A stretch of 64,000 nt of DNA from Melastoma dodecandrum (GCA_029817715.1 JARUPY010000083.1:1364001-1428000), one strand, 5' to 3'. Positions 27,134 to 40,100 are shown, numbered from the stretch's first letter. Program-made: numbers and translations. Notes: generated from the letters alone by a model not told the origin.

Positions 27134-28375
27134 TGTTTGCGTTGAAAACGGATCACGTTGGAAATATTTGGCAATAAGACTCACAGGGATTGTAAATGTG
27201 GTCGCCAGTAAGTAATTGAATGAAATTGATCGAATGTAAACAGTTTCACAATAAGTAAAGAATGCCTACAGCCATAAAAATAAAACAAGGACGGTAATAA
27301 GGTTGTAGACTGGCTACTGGGCTCTGTAGACTCCGAGCTAGGTCGTAGACTTGATGCTGAAAACTGCAATCTAGCAGGTCTGGGCGGTGAAGGATGTCGC
27401 GGACTTGACGCTGGGCACTCCAGACTTGAGAATCTGGGCAGCGTCGTCGTAGACTTGATGATAGAGTGTCGTAGACTTGCACTCCTTGGCTGGCACAACT
27501 CGGTTGTTGGGCTTGGTTGACGGAATGTGGTCGAATGTAGAGGCGAACGTGGATACTAAGGCTACGGTGGCTCACCCTGGTGGCGGTGTCGAAGGTGTAG
27601 ATGTGTACCGGGACCACGGTGGCTCGTCCTGGCATTGGAGTCGAAGGCGGAGATGTGTACCAGGACTATGGTGGCTCGTCCTGGCGTTGGAGTGCTGGCG
27701 GGGATTTTGTTACCAGAGCTACGGTTGCTCGCTCTGATGGTGGAAGCGAAGGCGGAGTTTGGCTGTCGGAACTACGGTTGCTCACTCTAACGGTGGAAGT
27801 GAAGGCGGAGTTTGGCTGTCGGAGTTACGGTTGCTCACTCTGATGGTGGAAGGAAGACCAATGAAACTTTAAGAGTTTCGCCCAGGTCGGGGAATCCTAA
27901 CAACTAACAAGTAAGGGGTGACAAGCAAGATAAGCTTCTGTTGGCTGATTTGTTCATGATTTTCTCTGAGGGAGATCCTCTCCCTTTTATACCCGGTCAG
28001 TTACGACCTTCTGAACATCTTCCAGACTCAACCACCCCCAAGGATCTCGGAGCCAACAAACCGACTTCCATTCGTGTGGACGTGGGTCGTAGACTCCTTT
28101 GACTTCTGGGTTAATCAATTGTCTTTTAAGACGTGCATCAGTATAGACGTGGGTTGTAAGCTCCATTTATCTCGGGGCTATTTAACCGTTCTCCATGACG
28201 TGTGTCCTGTGCAAGCGCAAGCTTGTAGACTTCTTCTGGTTACAGGATCACTCCTCAGCCATATAGTCGCTGTAGACTACAGATGCAGGCCTGGTGTATC
28301 TAACTCTGTTATGGGCTTAGCGTCTATTGTGGGCTTTGTCAGAAATAGTAGGCCCAAAATAATCTAGTGTCAACA
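27134..28375 (-). repeat. 3' LTR of the deleted gypsy element (1242 bp)
   Basis: In reverse complement it begins TGTTGACACTAGATTATTTT and ends CGTTTTCAACGCAAACA, matching the LTRs of the full-length element. It contains about 52-54 bp tandem units (GGTGGCTCGTCCTGGCGTTGG-type wording at 27560-27850, several copies). These create many spurious open frames rich in GDVYRDYGGSSW-like repeats. Confidence 0.85.
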
Positions 28376-29307
28376 TAAGCCCCCTTTTTTGCTGAGGGGG
28401 CTTCTGTCGCATGAGTATTTCTGACATCTCTTGCGTCATAAGAAAAATCTTTTATCCATTGCAAAAAGAAACCTTTCGTCTTCTTCCTTCTACAGAAAGA
28501 AAACCTTTTGTCTTCTTCCTCCTACCTTCTGCGGACAGAAAACTTTTCTTCTTCTTCCTTCCAAACTCTCTTTGAATACCCTTACAACTCTCTGAAAAAT
28601 CCTCACTTCTCGCTTTAATGATGTCTCCTCTTTTAAAACTCCAAACCTTGGGTCTTACTTCTAAGCCTTGCTTCTTGGTATGGTTCATCTACCTATAGAG
28701 TCCTTCATCTCCTTCTGTTAAGAGAACTTTATGGATCTCTTGAAGATAAGTGGTTTCTTTCGCTTATCCCTCGCTGAGGGGCCAATGACGCAGAAAAAGT
28801 CCTCCACTTGGCTCGGGGAGCGGAGGCACGAGTGTTCCATGCATCCATGGCCTAGCTTAGTGCTCACAAGTAACCAGATATCTCTCAACGCTGGTACAGT
28901 TGAGTGTTGTGAAACGTGTATGCTGGAGCCCTTCTGCCTATTTAAAGACAAACGGCTATACATCTCCGTGATAGGGCACACCCATCCCACTAGAAGTTTC
29001 TCAGAGGTATACACCACGACTGGCTCTCCTTTCCTGCCGCTCGTCCTATTCTTTTGCAAAGAAGGATCTTCCAACAACAGTATATCCTTCTGCAAGAAGC
29101 GCCCTCAGCACGCAATCCAAAGACCGGACAACCTCAGAAGGCTGTTCAGACAGCCAAGTATTGTTGCAGATGGCTCAGATCCGGTTCTGAAGCAAACGAA
29201 GACCCTGGGGCTGTATTGTCTTCATCATCTGACATTACAGCAGACTGACCTCGATGGGTAGAAGGCTTGCAGTGTTCAGTGTCCCATCATACACGAGCTT
29301 TCCTTTG

Positions 29308-29525
29308 GCCCAGTGAGACAGACCGTAGGTATTCACAAGTTAACTCGTTATTGCCAGACTCCAGGGAAAAGAGGCGAAAACCCAGTGAGGCAGACCGTAG
29401 GTATTCACGAGTCAACCCGCCTCTGCCAGACCTTAGGGAAGCAGAGGCGATCGCCCAGTGAGGCAGACCGTAGGTATTCACGAGTCGACCTGACTCTGCC
29501 AGACCCCAGGGACGAAAAGGCAGAA
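29308..29525. repeat. Three-copy ~72-bp tandem repeat between pol and the 3' LTR
   Basis: Three successive copies begin with CAGTGAGACAGACCGTAGG or CAGTGAGGCAGACCGTAGG at about 29308, 29382 and 29456, each continuing TATTCAC(A/G)AGT and ending in a CCAGGGA-type tail. Such minisatellites in the region before the 3' LTR are typical of Tat/Ogre-lineage retrotransposons. Confidence 0.8.
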
Positions 29526-29661
29526 GGAGAAGAACAAGGAGCGGAGGAGGAAAAGAAAGTGGGATTGACTGGGTTTACGATGCAGCAGTCGAAGAACTAA
29601 CCAAGTACGAGAAACTGGAGAAGCAACTTTGGTCACAAAGAGCCCCTCTTTTGAAGATGTC

Positions 29662-31321
29662 TCAAAGATGGTAGACATAAAGCTCTACCTTTGTTGACTT
29701 AACGACTATATCATCAATGTAGACTTCTACTGTCTTACCAAGAGAGGCATCAAATATAGTGTTCATTGCTCGCTGATAGGTAGCACCAGTGTTCTTTAAT
29801 CCAAATGGCATTACTACCCATTCGAATATTCCTAGGGAGCATCTGAATGCTGTATTATGTATATCTTCTTCTGCGATGAAGATTTGGTTATAACCAGAAA
29901 AACCATCCATGAATGACATAATCTGATGCCCTGCTGCCTTGTCTATAAGATCGTCTGCGATGGGCATAGGGTATTCATCCTTTGGAGTAGCACGATTCAG
30001 ATTTCTAAAGTCTATACAGACTCTGATTTTACCGTTCTTTTTTAATATGGGCACGATGCTAGAAATCCACTATGTATAGCGTGAAGTCCTTATGTAACCT
30101 GCTCGAAAAAGTTTTTTAACTTCTTCAAAGACTAATTGTGTTACTTCCTTAGTCATGCACCTTGGTACTTGCTGCACTAGTTTAAAATCATTCTTAATGG
30201 GAAGGGTGTGTTCCACTAGTCTACGGTCCAAACCTGGCATCTCACTATAATCCCAGGCGAAACAGTCCTTGAATTCCTCAAGTACTCCCTTAATAGCATT
30301 AAAAAGTTCTTTATTTACTGAAGAACTAATGAAAAGAATCCTAGGAGAAGATTCGCTTCCTTGATTAATGCTGACCAATGGGTCGCATGGGGTCATCAAA
30401 GACTCTGTACCACCTAAGTCGGTAAACACGGGCTTATTACAAGCGTTAGGCGCTCTAAGCGCTTCTGAGTTTATTGAAAACCAAGACATAGGTTGTCTAC
30501 ATCAATAATTTCCTTGGTAGACTTGAAGCCGTCGAAGGACATCGGCGACTGCTTCGTTCCCTTCTTCATTTTGGTCCATAGATTCCTTCCTTTAGGAGTC
30601 TATCGGGCTCCGACTCCGCAACAACGTTTTGCTGGTCCTTTCCATCTTCGTCTTCCTTTGCTCCATCGGTTCTTACGGGGTTTTTGCCCGAATTAACCTC
30701 TTGCAGAACTTCCTCTATGTCCTTGGCAGACAGCTCATCTCCCCATCCAGTTGGAACGATCGGCCCCGTCTCTGGCTTAGGGTGCGATGTTCCATAGTCT
30801 ACGATGTAGTCAAACTTTCCAGATGGTTGACCAAGGGGTCTGACAATAGGGTCGCTAAGCTTATAACGTTGTTCCAGTGTGAGGTCCTTAACAGTCTTAC
30901 TTGTCTCTGCATGCAAGATACCTTTGTCACAACAGGAGTATTCATCAGCCTTGATAATTTCAATTTTAGAGTCGACCCACAACATCAACTCTCTATGTAA
31001 AGTGGAAGGAATAGCTGCCGCTTTATGGAGCCAGTCGGGCCCAACAAAGCATTAAAAAATATGAATTATGTCTATCACAAAGAAAGCGGTTTCTCTTTCC
31101 TGGCGACCGGCTTCAAGGTGCACAGAGAAAACCCCTAAGCATTCAGATTTCCTACCATTAAAACCACTTCCTACGACATTGATTTTAACCAAGTCGTGAG
31201 GCTTATACCCAAGCATTTTAAACCTGGACAGAGGAAGCACGTTTATAGTAGCTCCATTGTCTACAAGGACTCGACTCACCACTGTACCATCAAAGGTAGC
31301 GGTTATGTATAAAGAATGCAT
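29662..31321 (-). pseudogene. Protease and partial reverse transcriptase of the deleted gypsy element
   Basis: Read on the minus strand: an aspartic protease segment from 31321 (VLVDNGATINVLP, with DNGA at the active site where many relatives have D-S/T-G), a variable linker, a frame break near 30566-30490, then reverse transcriptase from about 30489 with NGKIRVCIDFRNLN, PMPIADDLID, FSGYNQI and the YIDDI catalytic motif near 29716. It stops at 29662 well short of RNase H. The aspartates of the RT active site are intact, but the protein is truncated. Confidence 0.8.
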
Positions 31322-31365
31322 GTGTTTTTTCGTGCTATCAGATGTTTTTTCATGCTATCAGAAGG

Positions 31366-32328
31366 GTACTCCGGACTTGAGAATCTGGGCAGCGTCATCG
31401 TAGACTTAATGACAGAGTGCCGTAGACTTGCACTCCTTGGCTGGCACAACTCGGTTGCTGGGCTTGGTGAACGGAATGTGGTCGAATATAGAGGCGAATG
31501 TGGATACCAAGACTATGGTGGCTCACCCTGGTGGCGGTGTCGAAGGCGAAAATGTGTACCGGGACTACGGTGGCTCGTCCTGGCGTTGGAGTCGAAGACG
31601 GAGATGTGTACCGAGACTATGGTGGCTTGTCCTGGCGTTGGAGTGCTGGCAGGGATTTTGTTACCAGAGCTACAGTTGCTCGCTCTGATGGTGGAAGCGA
31701 AGGCGGAGTTTGGCTGTCGAAGCTACGGTTGCTCACTCTGACGGTGGAAGTGAAGGCGGAGTTTGGCTGTCGGAGCTACGGTTGCTCACTCTGACGGTGG
31801 AAGGAAGACCAATGAAACTTTAAGAGTTTCGCCCAGGTCGGGGAATCCCAACAACTAACAACTAAGGCATAACGAGCAAGATAAGCTTCTGTTGTCTGGT
31901 TTGTTCGTGATTTTCTCTGAGGGAGATCCTCTCCCTTTTATACCCGGTCTGTTACGACCTTCTGAAGATCTTCCAGAGTCAACCACTTCCAAGGATCTCG
32001 GAGCCAACAAACTGACTTCCACTCGTGTGGACGTGGGTCGTAGAGTCCTTTGACTTTGGGGTTAATCAATTGTCTTTTAAGACGTGCATCAGTACAGACG
32101 TGGGTTGTAAGCTCCATTTATCTCGGAGCTATTTAACCGTTTTCCATGGCGTGTGTCCTGTGCAAGCGCAGGCTTGTAGACTTCTTCTGGTTACAGGATC
32201 ACTACTCAGCCATATAGTCTGTGTAGACTACAGATGCAGGCCTGGAATGTCTAACTCTGTCATGGGCTTAGCGTCTATTGTGGGCTTTGTCAGAAATAGT
32301 AGGCCCAAAATAATCTATTGTGTCAACA
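31366..32328 (-). repeat. Truncated 5' LTR of the deleted gypsy element
   Basis: Matches the LTR at 27134-28375 from about 27410 onward; the U5 end and primer-binding region (about 280 bp) are missing. A short duplicated phrase (TGCTATCAGA occurs twice at about 31338-31362) marks the deletion junction. Confidence 0.8.
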
Positions 32329-33159
32329 GTAAGATCAAGTTCTTTAAGAGTTAAGCAACTTAGTGTTACAAACCCCGAGTTCTCTTTGAAGTATATATGA
32401 CAAGAACATGATATATTTGACGATACATGTTTTCACATTTCATATATAATCTCAATGAACAACAACAATTCCTCCAAAGATAATGAATACATATGTCCTC
32501 TAAACATAGAAATATATGCTTGAAACATAATCTCCAAATGTCAAAGATATCAAACAGAAATACAATTAAGTCAATCGTTCCTTACGTAGTCTATTTCTGC
32601 GAAGAAAGTCTCTTTACACCGGAAGTTGTGACCGCCATATTTCCGATGTTAGCTGCGTCAACTAAGATACCATGGTATTATTTGAATCAGGCACTGAGAA
32701 TCAGAGTCCTTACTTGCCTTCAAAGCTGCTGGTGGATTGATTGACGAGGATGGTTGACCCAAATTCGAAGTCTAGTTGACATCGCTTTGAGTTGAATCTT
32801 CACATGTGAGGAGTGATGTGCTATCCTCGTTTTGTGCTAGTCAAACGACATCAATATCAAACATATCTGCATAATTTTGAACACCTTCCCAATCCTGTAG
32901 CTCTTAATCACCTTCTTGTTCCTATGGCTCTTCATCCTCTTTAATCGCGTCTTGTCCTTACTCTTGTTGCATCAGTTGTCCTGTAGTACGTCCATATAAT
33001 CACATGGCAATAATCCTTTAAAACGTCACGAGAAATATCTGCTATGCATCGCAACTCATTTGCATCGCCTATTTTAACTTGAATATTCAGATAGGTGATT
33101 TGTAAGCAAAAAATTTGAATTAGTACAATATTAATTTAAAAGAAGAGTTGTCGGATAAT

Positions 33160-34290
33160 ATTCACCACAATACCCAACACGACGCTAGTATGCGATAAGT
33201 ATAGATGGCCACAACGCCTGTACCATTTATCGTATGCAGTCGAGGATCCATAGGCACGATGTGGTTACTTCGTGCATGCCATATTGAGATATAATTAACA
33301 TGGATGTGCATCCAATTATCGAGTGCTTCCCCCACATCTATCTTGTGAAGACGAGCATCAGTGTCCACCCTCACTAGTGCCAACTGCTCTTCTCCAAACT
33401 AGCAGACGACTCTATCTGACAAGTGTCATTCGACCACAAAGAAGCAAATTAAAGGAATCCACACTCGCCATGATTCTTCATCATCCATACAATAAGGCAT
33501 TAACATTGCACACAGATAACCTGATGGGAAAAAAATAACTTATTGCAGGAAATAACAATCATCGCATAAAACATCAATGAATTGATGAAGTTAATTACCT
33601 TATCAACACTCTACCTATCGAACACCTCTCTATAGATGGATAATACATGTATAGATATGGTCCTCTTGTCCAAATGCTCACCCATCTATGTACCAAGGGC
33701 ATACTCACCTTGTACTTAGTTTGAAACCTAAGGGGTGGAATATGTGGAAATCTATCTCATACACATATATGTACCAACACTAGACAACTAGCTACTAGAG
33801 AAACATCTTTATGGGAGGCCTGACATAATTTCCTATATAACCAGGCTAGACATGCGGATCACCGGCTATAATGACCCGCTACATCAAAATCCTCCATTAA
33901 TGGCACCACATTAGATGAATAAGATTGTCTGACTTATCCGAAAATATCATAGCTCCTATTAACTGTAGTATGTATGCGCATGTATACATACATAGCCCAT
34001 TCTAGAAGATCATCAAACCACGACAGTAGCAAGCTCATCTTCACCATTCCCGCATTCATATCGTTTCTATCTGGAACCTCGCCAAGTAGATGTTCATATA
34101 CTACTGAGAAACAAGTCTCGTGTAGCCAATCACGAGGTCTCCATCTACTGTCAATAAAGTGCCCATATTCTCGATCAACCAATGTGATGAGAAAAGTTTT
34201 TGCTTTCATTATTCTTGTGTTGAGTCGATCCATACATATTTTGGTAAACTTATCACCCCTATTCATCGTTGTGTCTGCCTTATCTTTTAT
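33160..34290 (-). pseudogene. Plant mobile domain (PMD) remnant of MULE-B
   Basis: On the minus strand the piece from about 34266 reads RWRPRDWLHETCFSVV and EHLLGEVPDRND. Another frame near 33870-33700 shows the PMD core (PLMEDFDVAGHYSR, then LAWLYRKLCQASH, with stops before and after). Near 33350 is the C-terminal YISIWHARSNHIV. This order and wording is that of PMD proteins (MAIN/MAIL1-like, PF10536 type). Several stops and frame changes make it a pseudogene. It lies directly downstream of the MULE-B transposase on the same strand, so it was probably part of the element's coding cargo. The domesticated relatives act in silencing and genome stability in the nucleus. Confidence 0.75.
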
Positions 34291-34329
34291 GCTTATTCAA
34301 TACGCATTGCAATTGTAAACTGTCTTCCT

Positions 34330-36070
34330 AACTAAAGTTGAAACAAGAAGTAATATTGCACCTTTATGATGGAGTTATAACACTCGTTTAAATTTGCCGT
34401 CATTATTCTGTAATGATGAAAATCATCGTAGCTCCAAAGCCCATTGTTTCAAAATATTCTTAAAAATACAAGAGTACTTTGACTTTATACTTATCTGCGA
34501 GACAACTAGTCTTTTTTTGCCAATGATATTCTTATAATGTTTGTTAAAATTGCTAACAAAGTGGCAAATACATACTCTCCAATAAGAAAACGGTAACGTC
34601 TAACACACTTCAATATCATTTACCACCGCTTCAATGCCTGAATGACTATCTGAAATTGAACATATGCCCCAACTACATACCTTTCATGACATTTTAGAAA
34701 CAATCCATATCGCCGATAGCTTTTCTTATCAATGAGGGACAATATGATTCGTGCCATCAACACTACAAGTGATTAATAACTTATGCTTGTATTTTTCAAA
34801 GAGAAATGTTGCATCAATGCTAACAACACGACAACAAAATCGAAATGTCGTTATGCTTGGACTGAAACACCAAAACACTCGTCGAAATTGAAATTGGGAA
34901 TCTCCCATTATGTATGATTCACCCCAATCAATACAAATACCTGGTTTGAATCACGACTTGCATTTGAGAAAACTCATTATACGATTCCCCCCAATCACCA
35001 AACTCCATTGGAATTACTTTTCTCTTCGCATTCCACACTCTTCTCCTAGTACATCATATCCACATTTTTCCTTAATGACATCACAAAGACGTGCAACTTT
35101 AGTTTCATGAGTTTTCCTTACAAACTGTCTGAATAACGGTGCCATAAAATTAAAATACAAACGTTCATGGTCCTGAGATAAAAGCATATGCAGACAAGTA
35201 TGTGGCCCTAACTATTGTTACATCAAACTCGTTATCACATGCCTTTTGTGTAGATCGTAATCTCCACTTGACCTATTGTCACAATCATAGCCAAACACAA
35301 ACCACAATTTGTAGTAGATTCAACTATTTGATAATTGAAGTGGCTCCATATGTGAAAATTATTCACCGAAAAGATGAGTTCCCTCTTGTCTTTGAACATC
35401 ATCCCTTTACGGAAATCTTCAATCATGTTACTTTCGTGTCTAATCGGGTTGTACTCATATTCATCATATGCACCACTAATGTCATCGACATAATTATCAT
35501 AAAATGGACAAGGTTTCTCATTTCTCCTAAACGACCCTTCACCAACTTCAATGGTAGTCACCCTTTCGTTTGTAAAGTAATATTAGCTTGGCATCTTATT
35601 TTCGGCATTCACGTCATTATACAATTCATTGTTAGTGTCAATATCTACATTAGAATCCATCACAAAATCAACGGTATTAGACTCATCTTCTAATAAAGTA
35701 AAACTAGAACATTCTCCAACCAGATAAGACCTCTCCACTTCCATTAGCTCATGTACAATTTGACATGCATTGTCTATAAATACTCAACACAAAGTGATCT
35801 TGCATCTGATACTAACAATGGACGAGAAACGACATGGACCTATCCTAAATATGACACTATCATTAGACGATGAACCATTGTCAGCATAATCTCATCCCTT
35901 ATTCTCAAAACATAAATTTGTTTGATATGTCTCGGTTTGTAAAACCAAACTTAATCGGTAATATGACATCATTATCTCATTTTATAGGTATCAACATATA
36001 CTTCACCCTGATATTATCATACTCAACAACCGAAACCTATGACCACCGGTTAAGCTCTTAGTGATTCCAA
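34330..36070 (-). pseudogene. Degenerate MULE transposase of MULE-B
   Basis: Minus-strand fragments in order: an acidic leader (ELMEVERSYLVGECSS, near 35740), the MuDR DNA-binding domain near 35400 (GMMFKDKRELIFSVNNFHIW), and the catalytic core near 34800 (CCRVVSIDATFLFEKYKHKL, LITCSVDGTNHIVP), then ICSISDSHSGIEAVVND near 34650. The first catalytic Asp is visible in SIDATF. Stops and frameshifts occur throughout, so it is inactive and older than the MULE-A transposase. Confidence 0.75.
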
Positions 36071-37118
36071 AACCATTGCTTCACATAACATAATCTCAAA
36101 ACAAGCATAATTTATGCCTTCGATGATCTCAATTCTACTTATCAAAGTTCTATCATAATGCACTTTGTCATCTCCACTAAGAGTAGTCTCATTCACAAAA
36201 ATCAACAATTTAATCAAAATACATTTTAAATTGGAAACCTTACAATTTCCTCTTCACTCTGAAAAAACACTCTCATATTAACTTTCAACAATATTATTCA
36301 CAAAAATAAGTATTTAATTTCAAAACTATTGATTCAGTTAACAAAAACCTCAATTTATCCTAATAAATCTTAAATTATCTAAATAGCCCTAATTCATCAA
36401 ATTCATCGTAACCCTAATTAACCCAAACAATCACTAACCCTACTTTCAAGTTTTCGGTTAAATAAACCTAAAGTAAATTATGACAACATGGGAGACATGC
36501 CCGAATGGAGACGTCGGGGAGGATGAGGTCGGAGGAGCTGACTGAGAAAGACAGGAGGAGAAGGACGTATGACGGAGGCGACTGACGAGCCTCCTTGAGT
36601 TGTGTCTAGTGGTTATAAATGAATAGAGAGAATAGAGTTTGGGTTATAACATAAGAACTCATGCTTTCAAACGTCGAGCTCCTTGCAGAGTCATGAGAAC
36701 TCTATTTGTAACATCGAGTTCTTTTGAGTTCTTTAAAAGAATCGCATCGGTGTTACAAACATCGAATTCTCCATCCTTAAATAAATCGATGATAGAGTGA
36801 GTTCGGCGTTCCAAGTAACGAATTAGAGCATTATTTGTCTAAATTTAAAACTTAATTACTTACTAGAAAAAATATTTTTTCGAACAACGCTCCACCCACG
36901 CACATCCGGCTAATGGTGGTGACCAAACCTACCGGAATTGTAATCAGTTTTCTTCTTTATATGTAGAGATCGAGAAAGGCAAGGAAGACGAACAAGAAAT
37001 GCGAGAAGAGGCGAAGGCCGTGGGATACTAAAAAAGCACCGCCTGACGATGAATAAGTATTGTCCTGAGCATTTCTTTGTATTCAAAAGAAAACACCGGT
37101 TTGGGATCCATCTTTTCA

Positions 37119-40100
37119 TTAGTCCACCACTTCCACCAGCCTTCCCCTAACCCATTTCTTCATTAATGTTGCCGTGGACGTCAACCCCGCATGTTCCTCA
37201 CCGTTCGGCCGTGGTAGCCTCTCATCTCCCCCCAATGTAGCCGTTCCTAGTAGTTCCTGCTGATTTGCGGTGGCCTCCCTGCTCGTAGACAGAATTTCAT
37301 CCGAAGCTTCCAGCAACTGCTGCAGGGAAAACTTCCCGAAATTGAACTCGCTCTTCCACCCGTTCACTCCCGTTGCTGGTCCATTGAGTTTCATCCATGT
37401 AGGATCGATGCTCGAACTTCCCGTCACGCCACCCTCGTCGTGGATTGCTGGGACTAAAGTAGGGCAACAAGGGCACGTCCCATCCTCCTTTGAAGACGTC
37501 CATTCCAAGTCAGTCTCCACCGACTCGAGAGAGTGGATAGCTTCGGCAATGAGTTTCCGGGTCTCTATGAGGGAAGCTCGAGCTACATGGCTCTTTGTTG
37601 CCACAACCTCCAGTGCTAGCGCAGCTCTTTCAGCTTCCCCAATCAGTAGCCTGAAGAGGTTTCCCAAATATGTCACAAAGTTCTAACAAACCTGAACAAA
37701 GTTCGGTTCAAATGCTGAAAGCAGTATGATATAAACCAAGCCCCCGTACCTCGCACGCTCGACGGCTTCGACCTTGTTGGTTTCCGAAGCTGCTCTCTGC
37801 GCTCTGATACTCTTTATCATTTCCAGTTTCGATCTTGCCTGAGGATCCTTAAAGAGAGGACCATTGCTTTTTCTCAATTTTGCTCTCCGATCAGCAGGAT
37901 CGCGCTTCAGAGCATTACCCAGTTCTCTGGGTTTCTTTGGCAAGGAGTTCCGCCTCGGTCGGGTTATGGAACCAGGACTTCGCCTCGGCTTTCTTTCCCC
38001 TCCATCAACAGTTCCATGGAACTTTGCCAAACCCGAACGCACTCGATCGCGGTATTCCTTCAGGAGAAAGAAAATAAAAATTCATTATCAAAACAAACCA
38101 AAGAATCGTTCTTGAAGAAAGGTGTCTAAAAGGCACTCACAGGATCTGCCCATTTAGCCAAAATTGCTTCTGCAATTTTCCTCCTTTGCTCTGGAGATTT
38201 GGGTGCCCTCCGACAACCCTTCGGCCGAGGCAATGCTTTCCGTTGCTCGACTGTCTCTATCCATTCTTGCTCAAGCTGGCCATTCAACATTTCGTATGAA
38301 TCCCAATGCAGCTCGTCCTCACTATTGTAGCCCCTTCTAGAAGCTTCTGCGATCAAGTTCTGCCACTTGAAATAGCAAGTTTCTTGAACAAGTTGAAGCT
38401 GACGGCGCCTTTCCCATCCCATCCGTACTCCGGCGGAAATCTTCAATTTAGTCTCATCACTGCATAATCGGCTTTACAAAACTTTTCCATGTACATAATA
38501 AACAAAAGAATGACGGAGATGTGTTAGCAATAATCGAGTCACTCACGTCTGCGCATGCCCGAGTTTAGACAGCTTCATCCTGACCTGGAAAAAAACACCA
38601 CATAAGTCTCTAAAAAGAGGTGTCACAGACCAAACGGAAAGGGAGCAGCAGCATGAAGGGCAACAAGAATGCCCCTGTTGATGTAAATAAAGACCAAGGC
38701 CTCCTGGGAAAGTTCATGAATCCACCATCGACTAGCCTCCTAATCCATCACCATGAAATCTGCCAGTTATGCATGTAAAACAGCTGACATGCTACATCCA
38801 GCAATTAAATTTTACTAAGCTTCATCTGCTAAAAGCCATCCATCCATGAAAAAATAATCGGGCAATAGTTTTACAGAGATGCAACAATTCTATCGGAGCA
38901 ATCGCTCCAGTCTTCTCATCTCAAAGATGATAACCCTTCTTCAGAAATGCTCTGCACAAGTCAAGCCCTGCTAACAAGTAAGCAAGTCTCGTAAAGCCTG
39001 TATTTCTCCTAAAGAGGAAAACGCCACAAACATCGGAGGTTTAGCTTGATTCATTGCACTTGAACATGTGAACACAAAAATGGGCGTTCTTCGGTTAGTA
39101 CGAAAAAAGAAGTACAAGCCCATTCTTACATGACATCACCTTAGGATCCTGCATCGCTATTCTTGTCCTCTCCCGGATCCTTTGAAGGGTCTCTTCAGAA
39201 GAATCATCCTAATGTCGTTAACTAGGACCGCACAGAATGAAACATGTAAGGAACCACAAAGAAACAGTTCCGCAAATCATCATTTACCTGCACTGTGCTT
39301 CCTACCCTTGTTCCATGGTGTATTCCCTTTATTCGCTTTTGAAATTCTCTTGCGCCTCAGCTTCTCTCTTTCGCCCACTGCTAGATCATCATCTCCTTCA
39401 GATGAGCCGAGATGCGACCCCACTGGACTACTTTTTGTACCCGGCGGAGAATCATCAAGGGACGACCCCACATGTTTCCTCGAATCCGAGCACTTCAGCT
39501 CAAGGGAGGCTACCGCCTCAACCGTGAGCTTAGCTGGCCTGATTTCAAAGCGCGTCTTCTTGCGAATTCCCGACGGCGTCCATAAGGGGGAGAAAGCCTT
39601 GGAATTCCCCAACGAAAATGAACTGGGAAGTAATCTACCACTTGTCAGGGCTTGCGATCTTAATGCACCAAGGTGGTTCTGAAAGTTAGGATGTGCCGCG
39701 GCAACTTCTGTTTCGTGAACAACTAGATTACTTCAGTATATCAACTCAAATTACCAACACACCCAATCAAAACTAAAATGTTCCATTGCGTCGCTGTTGT
39801 TAAATTATAAAATGTATAACCAGGACTCACCCAGTAGCTTAAGCTTTTAGTTAAACGATAAGGTTTCTAGAGCCAAAGATGCCGGTCCGATTCCACTTGA
39901 AGGGGCGTGTTAAACTATATAATGTATAACCAAGTCTCACCTTAAGCTTACGCTTTTAGGTCAAAGTTTCTACGGCCGTCTCCTTCATTAGAAACTGATC
40001 TTTACACCCTCCTCGTAAAATTTTTCGCAAACCAATCACGCCCCAGAACATCGGATAATCCTACAGGACAGCCTCGAGCTGCCCCTGCATTTTGTTTTTT

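Larger units (their letters stand above)
27134..32328 (-). mobile_element. Deleted Tat-type Ty3/gypsy retrotransposon inserted in MULE-B (minus orientation)
   Basis: The left end is a complete LTR in reverse (27134-28375) whose inner edge is followed by the reversed polypurine tract (TAAGCCCCCTTTTTT at 28376-28390). The right end is a truncated LTR (about 31366-32328). Flanking 5-mers GTAAC (27129-27133) and GTAAG (32329-32333) match in 4 of 5. Only a protease and part of a reverse transcriptase survive between them; gag, the primer-binding region, RNase H and integrase are gone. The junction near 31320-31366 joins protease coding sequence directly to the LTR. It belongs to the same family as the full-length element at 44793-58150. 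Confidence 0.85.
21102..36881 (-). mobile_element. MULE-B: outer, degraded Mutator-like element interrupted by two younger insertions
   Basis: The left end (from 21102, GGAAAATATTTTTCTAAATA ... AAGTTTTAAATTTAGATA) and the right end read in reverse complement from 36881 (GAAAAAATATTTTTTCTAGT ... AAGTTTTAAATTTAGACA) match. After removing MULE-A, the similarity continues on the far side (ATAATGCTC at 26990 versus AATAATGCTC near 36825). The element therefore predates MULE-A (21148-26983) and the gypsy element (27134-32328). Its own sequence is about 4.8 kb and carries a transposase remnant and a PMD remnant, both on the minus strand. I could not find a 9-bp target duplication, which fits its age. 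Boundaries are good to about 10 bp. Confidence 0.7.

Noticed and set aside
27477..27843. Open frames with GDVYRDYGGSSW-like repeats
   Set aside because: They arise from the 52-54 bp tandem units in the gypsy LTRs and appear in several frames on both strands; the same happens at 31428-31794, 45255-45757 and 57229-57739.
28718..29261. Open frames on both strands between the deleted element's LTR and RT
   Set aside because: No domain similarity; this is the variable 3' region of the retrotransposon.
29308..29525. Possible CRISPR array
   Set aside because: Copies are contiguous without unique spacers, and the genome is a plant; it is a minisatellite in a retrotransposon.
39280..39612. Start of the NUMOD3 protein at 39612
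   Set aside because: That codon is TTG on the minus strand, and the exon continues upstream to a splice acceptor at 39708.
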